From the NCBI GenBank assembly GCA_946061795.1, contig CAMGSK010000024.1:1-13238 (forward strand): a DNA stretch of 13,238 bases, read 5' to 3'. The translations under genes and the position numbers were made by a program. Shown in pieces: positions 11,652 to 13,238 of the stretch (position 1 is the stretch's first letter; each line of letters opens with the position of its first letter). The notes beneath the pieces are model-generated. The model had not been told where the DNA came from, ran no database searches, and saw only the letters and a program-made list of their open reading frames with translations. Source of the stretch: an uncultured Elusimicrobium sp. GTDB lineage: Bacteria; Elusimicrobiota; Elusimicrobia; Elusimicrobiales; Elusimicrobiaceae.

Positions 11652-12761
11652 ATGACGCAGATTATCATAAAAGACGCGGAAAACAATTTAAAAGAATTTG
11701 TAAATTTCTCGTATGATTTATATAAAAATGACCCGTATTGGACAGGGGAACTGAAGGCGGATACGCTCAAACTGCTTCACCCGAAAAACGCTTTCTGGAC
11801 GCATGCGCGGCGCAAGCTGCTACTGGCGTATAAAGACGGCGCCGTTGCGGGCAGAATTTGCGCTTTGGTAAACGACGTTTATAACCAATATCATCAAGAG
11901 AATATCGGTTTCTTCGGCTTTTTTGACTGCATAAATGATGAGGCTGTTTCCCGCGCTTTGTTTGCGGCGGCGGAAGCGTGGCTGAAAGAACAGGGTGTGA
12001 GCGCGGTGCGCGGGCCCGCCAACCCCTCGTCCAATCATATCTATGGACTGCTGACGGACAATTTTGACAAAATGCCCTCCATTATGATGCCTTATAATTT
12101 CCCTTATTATATGGAGCTGATTGAAAAGGCTGGTTTTTGCAAAGTAAAGGATTTGTTGGCTTTTGAACGGACGAGAGATGATAAATTTTCGCCTTTGTTT
12201 GAAAAAATCGTGGCCCGTGCGGCCCGCGGAAAAGGCCTGACGCTGAGGCGGCTGAACCTGAAAAATTTGAAGGAAGAAGCGAAGATTATCCGCAAAATTT
12301 ATAACGAAGCCTGGGCCGAAAACTGGGGCCACACCCCCATTTCTGAAGAAGAAATGCAGGATATGGTACAGGAGCTGAAGTGGGTGGTCCGCCCGGAAGG
12401 CACCTGCGTGGCGGAAGTGGACGGCGTTCCCGCCGGGTTTTACATCGCCATTCCCAACATGAACCACGTGTTAAAAATTCTGCACGGTACGTTGTGTCAC
12501 CCGCTGCGCACGCTGAAGGCGTTGGCCGTGTGGCGTAAAATCCGCGACGCGCGTCTGATTATGCTGGGCGTGGAGCCGGGCTACCGCAAACGCGGCATTG
12601 ATTTGGTGTTGATTAAACACATCGTGGAACACGGCGTCGCCGTGTGGGACTGGGCGGAATTGTCTTGGATTTTGGAGGACAATGAGCCGATTATCCGCGC
12701 CATGACCGAAGCCGGCTGTCGCCAAACCAAACGTTATCGGCTGTATCAGAAAAGTTTATAA
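11652..12761 (+). CDS. GNAT-fold N-acyltransferase-like protein
   Basis: This 369-residue protein begins with a family N-terminus (NDPYWTGEL, 26-34; HPKNAFWTHA, 43-52; AGRICALVND, 66-75). Its middle contains GFFGFFD (86-92), VRGPANPSSN (119-128), MMPYNFPYY (145-153), IYNEAWAENWG (216-226) and AGFYIAIPNMN (261-271). A GNAT acyl-CoA-binding motif follows, LGVEPGYRKRGI (305-316), then ELSWILEDN (346-354). I recognise this as a widespread uncharacterised GNAT-fold family. Bacterial ceramide synthase is reported to be a GNAT-type enzyme, so with the neighbouring serine-palmitoyltransferase-like gene an N-acyl transfer to a sphingoid base is a reasonable guess, not shown by the sequence. The start is the ATG at 11652, which has GGAG nearby; an earlier in-frame ATG lies upstream of the terminator hairpin and would translate through it. 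Confidence 0.82.
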   Translation: MTQIIIKDAENNLKEFVNFSYDLYKNDPYWTGELKADTLKLLHPKNAFWTHARRKLLLAYKDGAVAGRICALVNDVYNQYHQENIGFFGFFDCINDEAVSRALFAAAEAWLKEQGVSAVRGPANPSSNHIYGLLTDNFDKMPSIMMPYNFPYYMELIEKAGFCKVKDLLAFERTRDDKFSPLFEKIVARAARGKGLTLRRLNLKNLKEEAKIIRKIYNEAWAENWGHTPISEEEMQDMVQELKWVVRPEGTCVAEVDGVPAGFYIAIPNMNHVLKILHGTLCHPLRTLKALAVWRKIRDARLIMLGVEPGYRKRGIDLVLIKHIVEHGVAVWDWAELSWILEDNEPIIRAMTEAGCRQTKRYRLYQKSL

Positions 12762-12777
12762 GTTTCTGCTTTATTCG

Positions 12778-12806
12778 TGCCCCGGGCAAAAACCCGGGGC
12801 ATTTTT
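12778..12806 (+). terminator. Intrinsic terminator of the GNAT gene
   Basis: Arms TGCCCCGGG (12778-12786) and CCCGGGGCA (12793-12801) with loop CAAAAA are followed by five T residues, 16 nt after the stop codon. Confidence 0.9.
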
Positions 12807-12814
12807 GATATAAC

Positions 12815-12849
12815 AAAAAACCCGCGCAAGGGGGTGATCGCGCGGGTTT
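12815..12849 (-). terminator. Intrinsic terminator on the minus strand
   Basis: Arms AAACCCGCGC (12840-12849 read on the minus strand) and GCGCGGGTTT enclose a 12-nt loop and run into six T residues at 12815-12820 on the minus strand. On the plus strand only three T residues follow. Confidence 0.75.
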
Positions 12850-12980
12850 AATTCTTGACGTTCCGCCCCTTTGGAGGAAGGGGCGGAACCATCAGGGGGA
12901 TACCAGTTGCAGCTCATCCTAAAACTCATATCCCTCTGGCCCCCTAATTTGGTCGCCCGCCGCCGTAAGACGGTACGGGC
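12815..12980 (-). ncRNA. Candidate structured RNA ending in its own terminator
   Basis: Four strong hairpins occur in a row with no convincing gene. They are 12955-12980 (arms around GCCCG and CGGGC with an inner CCGT/ACGG helix); 12894-12945 (AGGGGG and CCAG pairing with CTGG and CCCCCT); 12860-12889 (perfect 12-bp arms with GTTCCGCCCC); and 12818-12849. Only on the minus strand does the last hairpin run into a T-tract, which sets the likely direction. In the minus-strand RNA the third hairpin presents a CCTCCA loop, complementary to ribosome binding sites. The second hairpin has an alternative pairing, GGGATA with TATCCC. It could be an independent small RNA or the 3' end of the upstream minus-strand transcript. 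I could not match it to tmRNA, 6S, RNase P or SRP RNA. The A/T-rich stretch 12981-13042 upstream shows no clear promoter. Confidence 0.55.
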
Positions 12981-13042
12981 AAAACAAACACAATAATAAA
13001 GAACTCTCCTGCTGTTTATATGTTAATTTTTTATGTTATTTT

Positions 13043-13238
13043 TTACAAGCCCAAAAAATTAATTAGATTGTCAATGTGTTTTTCTTTTGTCGTTTCTTCT
13101 TTCGGCGTGCGCTGAGTAATCTTGTTCCATGCGGAAGGCTTCCGGCTTTTGCCGGAGGCCTTTTTTATGGCGGTCTTTTTGTTTTTTAACGGGGAACCGT
13201 ATGTCGTTCTCTTGACCCGTTTTTTTTTTTTGATACAT
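13043..13238 (-). CDS. C-terminal part of a lysine-rich protein running off the window
   Basis: The minus strand is open for 64 codons from the right edge to a TAA at 13043-13045. The visible protein is very basic, with a KKKKRVKR stretch, KKTAIKKASGKSRKPSAW in the middle and an amphipathic end, EKHIDNLINFLGL. Basic tails of this type occur on nucleic-acid-binding proteins such as RNA helicases, pseudouridine synthases or histone-like proteins, but the fold is not visible and I do not assign a function. A second minus-strand frame is also open here for 55 codons from an ATG at 13238, so the frame choice is uncertain; codon choice and the sensible C-terminus favour this one. A run of 12 A residues (13220-13231 on the plus strand as T) encodes the four lysines. 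Confidence 0.5.
   Translation of the reverse strand, partial: CIKKKKRVKRTTYGSPLKNKKTAIKKASGKSRKPSAWNKITQRTPKEETTKEKHIDNLINFLGL

Noticed and set aside
9186..11770. Long minus-strand open frames (363 and 369 codons) opposite accC, rfaE2 and the oxoamine synthase
   Set aside because: Same artefact: they span several real genes on the other strand and resemble no protein family.
12771..12929. Minus-strand open frame of 52 codons through the structured RNA
   Set aside because: It runs through two terminator hairpins and the perfect 12-bp stem, so the sequence is explained by RNA structure; a real peptide cannot be fully excluded.
12815..13042. Identification of the structured region as tmRNA, 6S, RNase P or SRP RNA
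   Set aside because: No tRNA-like ends, no RNase P GAGGAAAGTCC-type core, no SRP GGAAGGAAGCAGC-type core and no long central-bubble rod are visible.
13137..13166. Plus-strand terminator-like hairpin (arms GGCTTCCGGC and GCCGGAGGCC, then six T residues)
   Set aside because: Its form is good, but no plus-strand gene precedes it and it lies inside the better supported minus-strand coding frame (KKASGKSRKP). If that frame proves false, it should be reconsidered as the end of a plus-strand RNA.

Overview
The window looks like chromosomal DNA from a Gram-negative-type anaerobic bacterium of roughly 50% G+C. Anaerobic life is indicated by an oxygen-sensitive class III ribonucleotide reductase with its radical-SAM activase. 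An outer membrane is suggested by an ADP-heptose-type nucleotidyltransferase. I see no phage, insertion-sequence or CRISPR signature. The combination recalls Elusimicrobiota or a similar under-studied phylum, but no marker gene here proves this.

Layout. (1) 33-2362, minus strand: a ZIP metal transporter, then a tightly overlapping three-gene set: ECF sigma factor, small single-span membrane protein, and secreted protein with an internal duplication. (2) 2425-3741, plus strand: a Pif1/RecD-like helicase divergent from the transporter. Both appear to be leaderless and they share a central inverted repeat. (3) 3894-6935, minus strand: a class III ribonucleotide reductase locus. The catalytic chain lacks its glycyl-radical segment, and that segment is encoded by a separate 68-residue gene between the catalytic gene and nrdG. 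(4) 7247-8008: a small DUF948-like membrane protein and a convergent TspO/MBR protein sharing a bidirectional terminator. (5) 8175-11608, plus strand: an operon of a BCCP-like protein, biotin carboxylase, heptose-phosphate adenylyltransferase and a serine-palmitoyltransferase-like alpha-oxoamine synthase. A terminator hairpin follows, then a GNAT-fold acyltransferase-like gene (11652-12761). (6) 12762-13238: a terminator, a strongly structured non-coding stretch best read as a minus-strand RNA with its own terminator, and the Lys-rich C-terminus of a minus-strand gene that runs off the window.

The most notable observations are: the split ribonucleotide reductase, with matching heptad patterns on both sides of the break; a BCCP homologue whose biotin-acceptor lysine is replaced by serine although an apparently intact biotin carboxylase lies beside it; the oxoamine synthase/GNAT pair, which may be a sphingolipid (ceramide-type) module; the ECF sigma operon with an unrecognised secreted protein; and the structured RNA candidate near the right edge.
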